DNA of 64,000 nt, from positions 186,001-250,000 of the forward strand of contig NZ_BNBB01000003.1 of the NCBI RefSeq assembly GCF_014654615.1. Direction: 5' to 3'. The notes under the pieces are model-generated. The model was not told the origin of the DNA and searched no databases. It worked only from the letters and a program-made list of their open reading frames with translations. Within the stretch, counting starts at the first letter, position 1. Each line of letters begins with the position of its first letter. This DNA is from Streptosporangium violaceochromogenes (GTDB taxonomy: Bacteria > Actinomycetota > Actinomycetes > Streptosporangiales > Streptosporangiaceae). Made by a program: the position numbers and the translations under genes. Of this stretch, positions 44,882 through 52,214 are shown piece by piece.

Positions 44882-44946
44882 CGCCCGTGCCCCCTCTTTT
44901 TCGCGCCTTTCGCCCTCATGCCTTCCGCCGCCCCGCCTGCCATGCC

Positions 44947-44978
44947 CGTCATGCCGTCATGCCGTCATGCCGTCATGC
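44947..44978. repeat. Four tandem copies of an 8-bp unit
   Basis: cgtcatgc is repeated four times exactly, with further partial copies on either side (catgcc at 44941, gtcatgcc at 44991). It fills much of the gap between the ligase and the SDR genes. Confidence 0.9.
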
Positions 44979-44991
44979 CGCGTTGTGCCCG

Positions 44992-46557
44992 TCATGCCCC
45001 GGAACGCCGCTCCGCCGGCGCCCGGTGGCCGTGCCGGGCCACCAGGGCGCGCAGGGCCGCCCGGTCGAGCTTGTCGGCGCGGCCGGAGCGGGGGAGGGCG
45101 TCGAGGGCGACGACGCGGTCGGGCAGGGCCGCCGTGTCCACGATCCGCGGCAGGGACCTCCGCAGCAGACGCTCGTCGTAGCCGTCCGCCGGGACGACGG
45201 CCAGCACCACCTCCTCGTCCCCGTTCCCGGGGTCGGCGAGCCCGACGATGGCGGCCTCGGCCACCCCGGGCAGGGCGGCCACGGCGGGCTCGTACAGACC
45301 GGGGTAGATGTTGACCCCGTCGCGCAGGATCATGTCCTTCTTCCGGCCGAGCAGGATCAGCCGCCCCGCCTCCATCCGGACCAGGTCTCCGGTCGCGACC
45401 TCCGTCAGCGGCTCCTCGCCGAGATAGCACCGGGCCAGGTGCGGCCCGGACACGAAGAGCTCGCCGTCGGCGGCGACCCGCACGCCCACCCCGGGCAGGG
45501 GGGCGCCGAGCAGGTCGCCCCCGGTGTGGGCGAGCTTCTCCCGCGCCGAGGCGATCGCGATCGGCAGCGCCTCGGTCATCGCGTAGACCGACAGCACCTG
45601 CGGCCCGGCGTCGAGCGCCCGCCGGAGCACCGCCGGGGGCGCGGGCGCGGCGCCGAGCAGGAGGTAACGCAGGGTGGCGGGCAGGCGGGGGGTACGGCGG
45701 AGCAGCCGGTCCAGGTGCACCGGGACGGCGAAGGTGTGCGTGGCCCTCCTGGCTGCGAGATCCCCGGCGAGGTCGCCGCCGGTCGGCAGCGACCAGGTCG
45801 CCCCGGCCAGCAGCGCGGGGAGCCCGAGCATCAGCTGGTCGGTGTGCACGATGTCGCCGGGGCCCAGCGGGAAGGCGTTGCGGAACAGCTCCAGCCCCGC
45901 CGCCAGCGACCCCCGGGTGTGCACGACGCCCCGCGGACGCGCCGTGGTACCGGAGGTGAAGATCACTGCCGCCGCCTGATCCGATGAAATTTCGGATATT
46001 TCCGGTGGAGTGGCGCCGGACATGTCCGGGGTGCCCCGAAGGCCTCCTCCCGGGCGGAGAAGCCGCGACAGGCCAAGCGCCCGGCGGGGGACGCCGGGGA
46101 GCCAGGGGCCGGTGTAGAGGTGGCGGACCGGGTGCCCCGGAAGGGGGTCGCGAAGGTTGGGCAGCAGCAGGCCCCGGCGCCGTGCCGGACCCCTCAGCGG
46201 CCCGCTCAGCGCGTAGAGCAGGGACTCGGCGACCACCCAGCCGGGGCGGGTGGCGGTCATGCGGGCGGCGAGCACCTCCGGCGCCAGCCCCGGGTCGGCG
46301 AGCACGAGCGTCCCGCCGGCGGCCACCGCCCCCAGCGCGAGCGCCACCGCCTCCACCCCCGGCCGCACCGCGAACAGCACCCCCTCCCCGCGCTCCCCGG
46401 ACACGGTGCCCGAGCGCCCGGCCATCGCGGCGCGGACGGTGTCCACCCGGCGGGCCAGCTCGGCGTAGGTGATCTTTCGGCCGCGGCCGTCGACGACGGC
46501 GACCCGCCCGGGCTCCCGGGCGGCGACGGACATGATCCCGGTGACGACGTCGTTCAT
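44992..46557 (-). CDS. AMP-dependent ligase (acyl-CoA synthetase / OleC-like)
   Basis: 521 residues from ATG 46557, overlapping the P450 stop (ATGA). ANL features are FTSGTTARPRGVVHT at 200-214 (P-loop, with A-R in place of the usual G-x), SVYAMTEALP, ATGDLVRMEAGRLILLGRKKDMILRDGVNIYP, and a C-terminal SGRADKLDRAAL with the presumed catalytic Lys. The retained Lys suggests true CoA-ligase or adenylation chemistry. OleC beta-lactone synthetases belong to the same superfamily. Context places its substrate downstream of the KAS III product; which reaction applies is open. Confidence 0.85.
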   Translation of the reverse strand: MNDVVTGIMSVAAREPGRVAVVDGRGRKITYAELARRVDTVRAAMAGRSGTVSGERGEGVLFAVRPGVEAVALALGAVAAGGTLVLADPGLAPEVLAARMTATRPGWVVAESLLYALSGPLRGPARRRGLLLPNLRDPLPGHPVRHLYTGPWLPGVPRRALGLSRLLRPGGGLRGTPDMSGATPPEISEISSDQAAAVIFTSGTTARPRGVVHTRGSLAAGLELFRNAFPLGPGDIVHTDQLMLGLPALLAGATWSLPTGGDLAGDLAARRATHTFAVPVHLDRLLRRTPRLPATLRYLLLGAAPAPPAVLRRALDAGPQVLSVYAMTEALPIAIASAREKLAHTGGDLLGAPLPGVGVRVAADGELFVSGPHLARCYLGEEPLTEVATGDLVRMEAGRLILLGRKKDMILRDGVNIYPGLYEPAVAALPGVAEAAIVGLADPGNGDEEVVLAVVPADGYDERLLRRSLPRIVDTAALPDRVVALDALPRSGRADKLDRAALRALVARHGHRAPAERRSGA

Positions 46558-47675
46558 GCCGCTCTGATCCACAGGTGCGCGTAGGTGGGAATGAGGACTC
46601 CTCGGGCCGGGCGCCGCCGTACGACGCGCACGTTGTGGGAGAGCAGGACCGAGGCCACCGCCCGGATCTCGGCCAGGGCCAGCGGGTAGCCGATGCAGAA
46701 GTGCGGGCCCGCGCCGAACCAGAGCCGGCGCAGCTCCGGCGGGTGCGGGCGCGAGGGATCGAAGGGGCCGTGGGCGCGGGCGCAGTTGTGCGTCGCGATC
46801 AGCACCCTGTCTCCGGGGCGCACCGGCACCCGGCCGATCCGCGCGGCCGTACCCACCGAGCGCAGCATCACCGGCGTCGGGGTGGTGACCCGCATGGCCT
46901 CCTCGATCGCCCGGTCCAGGTCGGCCACGGGCGTCCGGTGGTCGTGCAGCAGGGCGATCAGCCGGGGCACGAAGGTGGCCACGGTCTCGGTGCCCGTCAG
47001 GAAGAACGCGCCCGCCGCGCCCCGCGCCTCGGCCGCCGACAGCCCCTGCGCCCGCATCCGGCCCATGACCGTGGACTCGTCCCCCGCCTCGTAGGCCGCC
47101 CGCGCGATCTCCCCGATCCCGTCCAGCACCCGCCGCGCGACCGCCACCTGCCGGTCCGACAGCCGCCGCGAGCGCAGCGAGACCATCGCGACGACCCGCT
47201 CCCCGTCCGCGAACAGCCGCCTGGCCCGCGCCTCGGAGACCTCGCCCAGCCCGATCACCCGGCAGATCACCGCCCCGGCCATCGACCGCATGGCGTCGAC
47301 CAGATCCACCGTCTCCCCGCGCTCCAGACGGGCCGAAAGGCGCCCGAGAGGTTCGGCGAGGACGTCGCCCACCAGCGCCGAGACGTACGCCGGGGTGAAC
47401 AGCGGCATCAGCTTCCGGCGCAGCGCCAGGTGGGGCGGCCCCTCCATGTTGAGCAGCACCGAGGGCCCGAGCACCGGCGTCCACAGGTCCCCGGGCGACC
47501 CGGGGCCGTCCTTGCGAAACCGCTCGTCGGTCAGGACGGCCCGCGCGAGGGCGGCGTCGTTCACCACCACCCCCAGCCCGGGGACGCGGACCACCGGCCC
47601 GAGGCGGGCCAGCAGCCGGACGAGCGGGTAGGCGAAGGGATGCGCGGCCAGATGGAGCCGGGTCTCGTGGTTCAC
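46554..47675 (-). CDS. Cytochrome P450
   Basis: 373 residues from GTG 47675. The haem-binding loop is FGAGPHFCIG with Cys327. The I-helix is AFFLTGTETVATF, lacking the usual acid-Thr pair order, and the ExxR motif is EAMR (259-262). The short length and soluble start are normal for bacterial class I P450s. It sits between the GT2 and ligase genes, overlapping the latter by four bases. It probably hydroxylates or oxidises the acyl chain made by this operon. Confidence 0.93.
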   Translation of the reverse strand: MNHETRLHLAAHPFAYPLVRLLARLGPVVRVPGLGVVVNDAALARAVLTDERFRKDGPGSPGDLWTPVLGPSVLLNMEGPPHLALRRKLMPLFTPAYVSALVGDVLAEPLGRLSARLERGETVDLVDAMRSMAGAVICRVIGLGEVSEARARRLFADGERVVAMVSLRSRRLSDRQVAVARRVLDGIGEIARAAYEAGDESTVMGRMRAQGLSAAEARGAAGAFFLTGTETVATFVPRLIALLHDHRTPVADLDRAIEEAMRVTTPTPVMLRSVGTAARIGRVPVRPGDRVLIATHNCARAHGPFDPSRPHPPELRRLWFGAGPHFCIGYPLALAEIRAVASVLLSHNVRVVRRRPARGVLIPTYAHLWIRAA

Positions 47676-47682
47676 CGGGCGC

Positions 47683-48417
47683 TCACCGGACGTCGATCAC
47701 GTCGGGGCGGTAGTGGTGGTCGGCGTACCAGGCCAGGGTGCCGGCCAGGCCGTACGCCCGCAGGCGGCGGACCGAGCCGAAGACGACCACGTCGCGGCGC
47801 GAGCCGTAGGCGGAGGTGACCTTGCGGACCCGGTTGACCAGGGCGCGGTCCTCGTGCGTCTCCTCGATCGCGGTCCGTGGAAACCCTCCCGAGCGTTCGT
47901 ACAGCGAGGCCGTGACGGCGACCGTCGCGCCGGGCATCATCACGTACGGCCCGAGATACTCCGGTGACCGGTTGCCCGGCCGGAAACGGCCGAACGCCGC
48001 GGCCATGTCCACCACGAACGGGATGAACCACCGCTCCCAGAGCTTCAGGGGGAACTCGTCGGTGCGGGGCAGCAGCCTGCCGCCGACCATCTCCAGCCCG
48101 TCGCCGAAGGCGCGCCGGATGTTGCGCACCCAGTCGGGGCGGGGCAGGCAGTCGGCGTCGGTCCTGGCCAGGTGGGTCGCGCCGTTCGCGATCGCGTGGC
48201 GCATGCCGGTGTCGGAGGCGGCGCCGGTGCCCTTCCTGGTCTCGGTGATCACCCGGACGCCGTGCCGCCGGACGATCGCGGCGGTGTCGTCGGTGCTCGC
48301 GTTGTCCACCACGACGAGCGTGAAGTCCCGGTCGTCCTGGGCGTCCAGCGCCCGGAGCGTCGCCTCGACGCCCGCGGCCTCGTTGTAGGCCGGAACGATC
48401 ACCCACAGGTTCATCAC
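47683..48417 (-). CDS. Glycosyltransferase family 2
   Basis: 244 residues starting at ATG 48417 (MMNLWVIVPAYNEAAGVEATLRALDAQ), overlapping the KAS III stop (ATGA). GT-A features are VVDNASTDDTAAIV, the DxD-type metal site ARTDADCLPRPDW, EMVGGRLLPR and EETHEDRALVNRV. No membrane helix is evident. It would add a sugar to a lipid or small product; donor and acceptor are unknown. It is second in the operon. Confidence 0.88.
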   Translation of the reverse strand: MMNLWVIVPAYNEAAGVEATLRALDAQDDRDFTLVVVDNASTDDTAAIVRRHGVRVITETRKGTGAASDTGMRHAIANGATHLARTDADCLPRPDWVRNIRRAFGDGLEMVGGRLLPRTDEFPLKLWERWFIPFVVDMAAAFGRFRPGNRSPEYLGPYVMMPGATVAVTASLYERSGGFPRTAIEETHEDRALVNRVRKVTSAYGSRRDVVVFGSVRRLRAYGLAGTLAWYADHHYRPDVIDVR

Positions 48418-49373
48418 ATCTCCGCCAGCATCACGCCCGCGCTGATCCCGCCGCCCAGCCCGAGCAGCGCCACCCGGTCACCCGGTTCCCACCCGCGCAG
48501 CGCGAGTTGCAGCGGCAGCGTGGCCGAGGCGCAGTTGCCGTGCTCGGGCAGGCTGACCACGAGCCTGTTCTCGGGGATGTCCAGGACCGCGGCCAGGTAC
48601 CTCAGGTACGGCAGCGCCACCTGGTGCACCGCCACCAGGGCGAAGTCGTCCCAGCCCAGGCCGGTGCGTTTGAGCGCGTTGAGGAAGACGTCCGGGCCCG
48701 CCAGCTCGAACGCCTCCTTCAGCCGCCGCCCGTCGCCGCGGAAGTAGGAGTACTCCGGGTCGCGGGGGTGCGCCGAGCCGCCGCCGGGCAGGGTGCCGAC
48801 CGCCCAGGCCGTGGAGTCGGCGGTGAAGTCACGGTAGAAGACGCCGCGTCCGGGGTCGGGGGTCATCAGCACCGCGGCCCCGGTGTCCGACAGCGTGTAT
48901 CCGGCGAAGGAGGTCACGAACTGCGGCCGGTCCCTCACCCGCCACCTGATCGCCCGCGAGGGGAGTTCGCCGGAGCAGACCAGCACCCTGCGGTGCGCCC
49001 CGGACAGGATCAGCGCCTCGGCGATCTGCATTCCGTTGAGCATGCTGTTGCAGGCGTTCTTGACGTCGAACACCGGGCACGACAGCCCGAGCTTGGCCGC
49101 CACGATGTGCGCGGTCGCGGGCTCGACCATGTCCTGCGAGGCCGAGGCGAAGATCAGCAGATCGGCGCCGGCGTGGTCCAGCCCGCGGGCGGCCTCGACC
49201 GCCAGGTCGGACGCCTGCTCGTCGTCGTCGGCGATGTGCCGGGAGCGGATTCCGGTCAGCCGCTCGATGACACCTCGATAGGGGACGTATCCCTCGATCC
49301 GCTGTTCCACCTCCGCGCTGGTCATGGTCCGCTGCGGCAGATACGTCGCGACGCCCGTGATCCGGGCTTTCAT
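48414..49373 (-). CDS. 3-oxoacyl-ACP synthase III-like enzyme (KAS III / OleA-like)
   Basis: 319 residues from ATG 49373, ribosome site GGGGGGAG. The catalytic triad is present: Cys108 (DVKNACNSMLNG), His250 (VAVHQVALPYL) and Asn280 (EHGNCASATLPL). The GLGGGISAGV motif near the end is family-typical. It may condense two acyl chains (OleA-like) or start a chain (FabH-like); the sequence does not decide. It is the first gene of the five-gene operon. Confidence 0.88.
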   Translation of the reverse strand: MKARITGVATYLPQRTMTSAEVEQRIEGYVPYRGVIERLTGIRSRHIADDDEQASDLAVEAARGLDHAGADLLIFASASQDMVEPATAHIVAAKLGLSCPVFDVKNACNSMLNGMQIAEALILSGAHRRVLVCSGELPSRAIRWRVRDRPQFVTSFAGYTLSDTGAAVLMTPDPGRGVFYRDFTADSTAWAVGTLPGGGSAHPRDPEYSYFRGDGRRLKEAFELAGPDVFLNALKRTGLGWDDFALVAVHQVALPYLRYLAAVLDIPENRLVVSLPEHGNCASATLPLQLALRGWEPGDRVALLGLGGGISAGVMLAEM

Positions 49374-49626
49374 CGCTCCCCCCGTCTGGCGTCAAATCTC
49401 TTTATATCGGTGCAATGTAGCGAAAAGACGGTTAATTGTCCTGGTCGGCGGGATGGCGGGTGTCATGAGCGCCACGGGACGCCGGAGAGGGCGGCGCGGC
49501 CTCCGGGACTCTCGCGGCCGTCGTGGTTCGGCCCCCTGCGGTCCTCCTGCCCCGGTGGTTTTCACGGCCCCGCGGTTCCCGGGCCGCCGTTGGCGGAAGA
49601 TCCATGACTCCGGCGGAGAACTTGAT

Positions 49627-49643
49627 ATGATAGCGATTATCAT
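49627..49643 (+). promoter_or_regulatory. Inverted-repeat operator upstream of the ArsR gene
   Basis: ATGATA-GCGAT-TATCAT, a 17-base imperfect palindrome 27 bases before the ArsR start. This is the expected position for an autoregulatory ArsR/SmtB site. It also resembles Fur/Zur boxes. Confidence 0.65.
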
Positions 49644-49669
49644 TTGAGCATCTGTTCAGGAGTTCGCCC

Positions 49670-50071
49670 ATGGATGTCGTCACCGCCCTCGACGCACGCA
49701 CCGCCATGGAATCGGACGAGGGCCGGGGAGACGACGAAGATCGGGAAGGCGAAGGGGGCGGGGGCGGGGCGCGCGATCGCGTCCTCACCTCCGAGGAGGC
49801 CGTCCAGCTCGCGGAGCTGTTTCGGCTGCTGGGCGATCCGACCCGGGCACAGCTTCTCTACGCGCTGCTCGAAGCCGGCGAACTCTGTGTCTACGACCTC
49901 ACCGAGACGGTGGAGGTAAGCGACACCGCCGTCTCCCACGCGCTCAGGCTGCTCCGGACCGCCGGCATCGTGGCCGGCCGCAGGTCAGGACGGATGATCT
50001 ACTACCGCCTCGCCGACGGCCACGTCCGGATGCTCCTCGATCTCAGTCGCGAGCATCTCCGCCACGGCTGA
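49670..50071 (+). CDS. ArsR/SmtB-family metal-sensing repressor with alpha5 site
   Basis: 133 residues from ATG 49670, ribosome site AGGAG. A 36-residue acidic and Gly-rich leader precedes the winged helix (LFRLLGDPTRAQLLYALLEAGELCVYDLTETVEVSDTAVSHALRLLRTAGIV). The C-terminal helix has D116, H118, H129 and H132, spaced DxHx10HxxH, the zinc/cobalt alpha5 site of CzrA and SmtB. The alpha3 ELCVCDL motif is ELCVYDL here, so that site has lost a Cys. It probably senses Zn, Co or Ni. Its end overlaps the convergent GlxA-type gene by 87 bases. Confidence 0.9.
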   Translation: MDVVTALDARTAMESDEGRGDDEDREGEGGGGGARDRVLTSEEAVQLAELFRLLGDPTRAQLLYALLEAGELCVYDLTETVEVSDTAVSHALRLLRTAGIVAGRRSGRMIYYRLADGHVRMLLDLSREHLRHG

Positions 50072-51130
50072 GCCGCGGGCCGGTGCCGGGAGCGTGGCGG
50101 GGCCGGGAGCGGGCCGGTCCTTCGGACGGCCCGGCCCCCGGACGGAGGAGCCGGGGCCGGACGTCCGGCCCTCGGCGGACCGGAACGTCCGGCGGTAGGC
50201 CAGCGGGGAGACGCCGACGGTCGCCTGCATGTGCTGCCGCAGCGAGGCCGCCGTACCGAACCCGGCCCGCGCGGCCACGCCGTCCACCGGAAGGTCGCCG
50301 GTCTCCAGCAGGCGGCGTGCCAGTTCAAGCCGTTGCAGGGTCAGCCACTGGCCGGGGCTGACACCGGTCTCCTGACGGAAGCGCCGGGTGAAGGTGCGCG
50401 GGCTCATCCGCGCGTGGGCGGCCAGCTCGGCGAGGGGGAGCGGCCGGTGCAGGCGCTCCAGCGCCCAGGCCCTCGTCGCGGCGGTGCCGGTCGCGGGCTG
50501 GTCGGGGATCGGCCGCACGATGAACTGGGCCTGCCCGCCGTCGCGCCACGGCGGGACGACACACCGCCTGGCCACGTGGTTGGCCACCTCACTGCCGTGG
50601 TCCCGCCGGACGATGTGCAGGCACAGGTCGATCCCGGCGGCGACTCCGGCGGAGGTCAGCACGTCGCCGTCGTCCACGAACAGCACGTCCGGGTCGACCT
50701 TCACCCGGGGGAACAGCCTCTGGAAGGACGCGGCGTGCCTCCAGTGCGTGGTCGCCGGGCGGCCGTCGAGGAGGCCGGCCGCCGCCAGCACGTAGGCGGC
50801 GGTGCAGATCGAGACAAGGCGGGTACCCGGCCGGATGCGGCCGATCGCCTCGGCCAGCGGCTCGGGGAGCCGCCCTTCGGTGGCGATCGGCCCGAGCGTG
50901 CGGCTGGCCGGGATCACCACCGTGTCCGCCTCGGTCAGCGCCTCGGCTCCATAGCCGGCCACGATGGAGAAGTCGGCGTCGGTACGGACCGGGCCGCCGT
51001 CCAGGGTGCAGGTGACGATCTCGTAGAGCGGGCCGCCGTCCGCCCCCGCGGCCGCGCCGAAGATCCGCGCCGGGGTGCCCAGCTCGAACGGGATGACGCC
51101 GTCCAGGGCGAGCACGACGATTCTGTGCAT
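49985..51130 (-). CDS. GlxA-family AraC-type transcriptional regulator
   Basis: 381 residues from ATG 51130 (MHRIVVLALDGVIPFELGTP). Residues 1-190 are a DJ-1/PfpI-like amidotransferase domain with the GlxA-type Cys (LVSICTAAYVLAAAGLL). The AraC helix-turn-helix pair follows (LAAHARMSPRTFTRRFRQETGVSPGQWL, VAARAGFGTAASLRQHMQATVGVSPLAYRR). The last 65 residues are an unusual basic, Pro-rich extension that overlaps the ArsR gene on the other strand, so the natural stop may have been lost. Confidence 0.9.
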   Translation of the reverse strand: MHRIVVLALDGVIPFELGTPARIFGAAAGADGGPLYEIVTCTLDGGPVRTDADFSIVAGYGAEALTEADTVVIPASRTLGPIATEGRLPEPLAEAIGRIRPGTRLVSICTAAYVLAAAGLLDGRPATTHWRHAASFQRLFPRVKVDPDVLFVDDGDVLTSAGVAAGIDLCLHIVRRDHGSEVANHVARRCVVPPWRDGGQAQFIVRPIPDQPATGTAATRAWALERLHRPLPLAELAAHARMSPRTFTRRFRQETGVSPGQWLTLQRLELARRLLETGDLPVDGVAARAGFGTAASLRQHMQATVGVSPLAYRRTFRSAEGRTSGPGSSVRGPGRPKDRPAPGPATLPAPARGSAVAEMLATEIEEHPDVAVGEAVVDHPS

Positions 51131-51232
51131 GACCCGATCGTTGCACACGCTCGATTCGGGCCGATTCCGTCAGGCCGATTCTTTGCGATCCGTGTCACGA
51201 CCCCCCTGATTCGCCCGGGTACTTATGGCTTT

Positions 51233-52165
51233 GTGATCAAGTATTTGGCGGGAACGGTGGTTCTGTCCCTCGGCGTGCTGGGATTCACGGCTCCGGTGCC
51301 GGCCGGTGACCGGAACCTCCGTCCGGGGGACTACGCGAAGGCGGTGGAGCGGCTGCAGCGGCGGTTGCAGAAGCTCACGTTCTCTCCCGGCCTGATCAAC
51401 GGCTACTACGGCTCGGAGACCCAGGTCGCGGTGTGGGCGTTCCAGCGCTCCCAGGGGCTGACCCCGGGGGACGAATTCGGGCGGGACGACTGGCGGGCAC
51501 TCGCCCACCCACGGGTCCTGGCGCCGCTCGTCGCGGGCGGCCGGTCGCGACGGGTGGAGATCGACCTGCGCCGCCGGCTCCTCACCGTCTACCGCGACCG
51601 GCGTCCGAGTCTGACCTCCCATGTCGTCACGGGCGACGGGACGCCTTTCTGCCAGTACGGCCTCGGCACCTCGCCGACCACCCCGGCCGGTGACTTCCGC
51701 GTCGTCAGGCGCGTCGATCGCGCGACGGCGGATCCGCTGATCGCCGCGTACGAGACCTTCTCCTTCAGAAGCGACCCCTCGGCCGATCTCCGGGGCGGCG
51801 TCAAGAGCGCCGTGCGGGGAGGGCTCGCGGGGATGAGCGGGGAGACCACCATCGGTCTGGCGGGAGAGCCTCTTCCCACCGCGCGGCCTCTTCCCACGGT
51901 ACGGCCCGCCCCCACCGCGCGGCCTCTTCCCACGGCGCGCCCTGTTCTCGGCTTTCCCGGTGTTCCCGGCGCGCGGCCGGTCTCGCCGGCCGGTGCCCCG
52001 CCCTCGGCCGGGCCCACCCCGACGGCCGGGCCTGCTCCGACGGTGGCCCCGGCTCCCCCGGCGTACCCGGTCTCCGGGTGTGTCCGGGTCCCGGCGCACG
52101 TGGCGGAGCGGCTCTACCGCCTGGTCAAGGTGGGGGATCCGGTTCACGTCCGGCGGAGCTCCTGA
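51233..52165 (+). CDS. L,D-transpeptidase-like protein with peptidoglycan-binding domain; degenerate catalytic motif
   Basis: 310 residues from GTG 51233. It has a signal sequence (AGTVVLSLGVLGFTAPV), a peptidoglycan-binding domain (GDYAKAVERLQRRLQKLTFSPG, INGYYGSETQVAVWAFQ) and a YkuD domain (VEIDLRRRLLTVYRDRRP, TSPTTPAGDFRVVRR). It ends SGCVRVPAHVAERLYRLVKVGDPVHV. The family motif SHGC is SGC here (Cys283, His missing), and about 65 residues of Pro/Thr repeats replace the region holding the other catalytic His. It is likely inactive as a transpeptidase, or diverged. Confidence 0.85.
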   Translation: MIKYLAGTVVLSLGVLGFTAPVPAGDRNLRPGDYAKAVERLQRRLQKLTFSPGLINGYYGSETQVAVWAFQRSQGLTPGDEFGRDDWRALAHPRVLAPLVAGGRSRRVEIDLRRRLLTVYRDRRPSLTSHVVTGDGTPFCQYGLGTSPTTPAGDFRVVRRVDRATADPLIAAYETFSFRSDPSADLRGGVKSAVRGGLAGMSGETTIGLAGEPLPTARPLPTVRPAPTARPLPTARPVLGFPGVPGARPVSPAGAPPSAGPTPTAGPAPTVAPAPPAYPVSGCVRVPAHVAERLYRLVKVGDPVHVRRSS

Positions 52166-52214
52166 TCACGTGCTTCCCGTGCCGGGCCGTCTCGTGAGCC
52201 GTCTCGCGGGCGGG

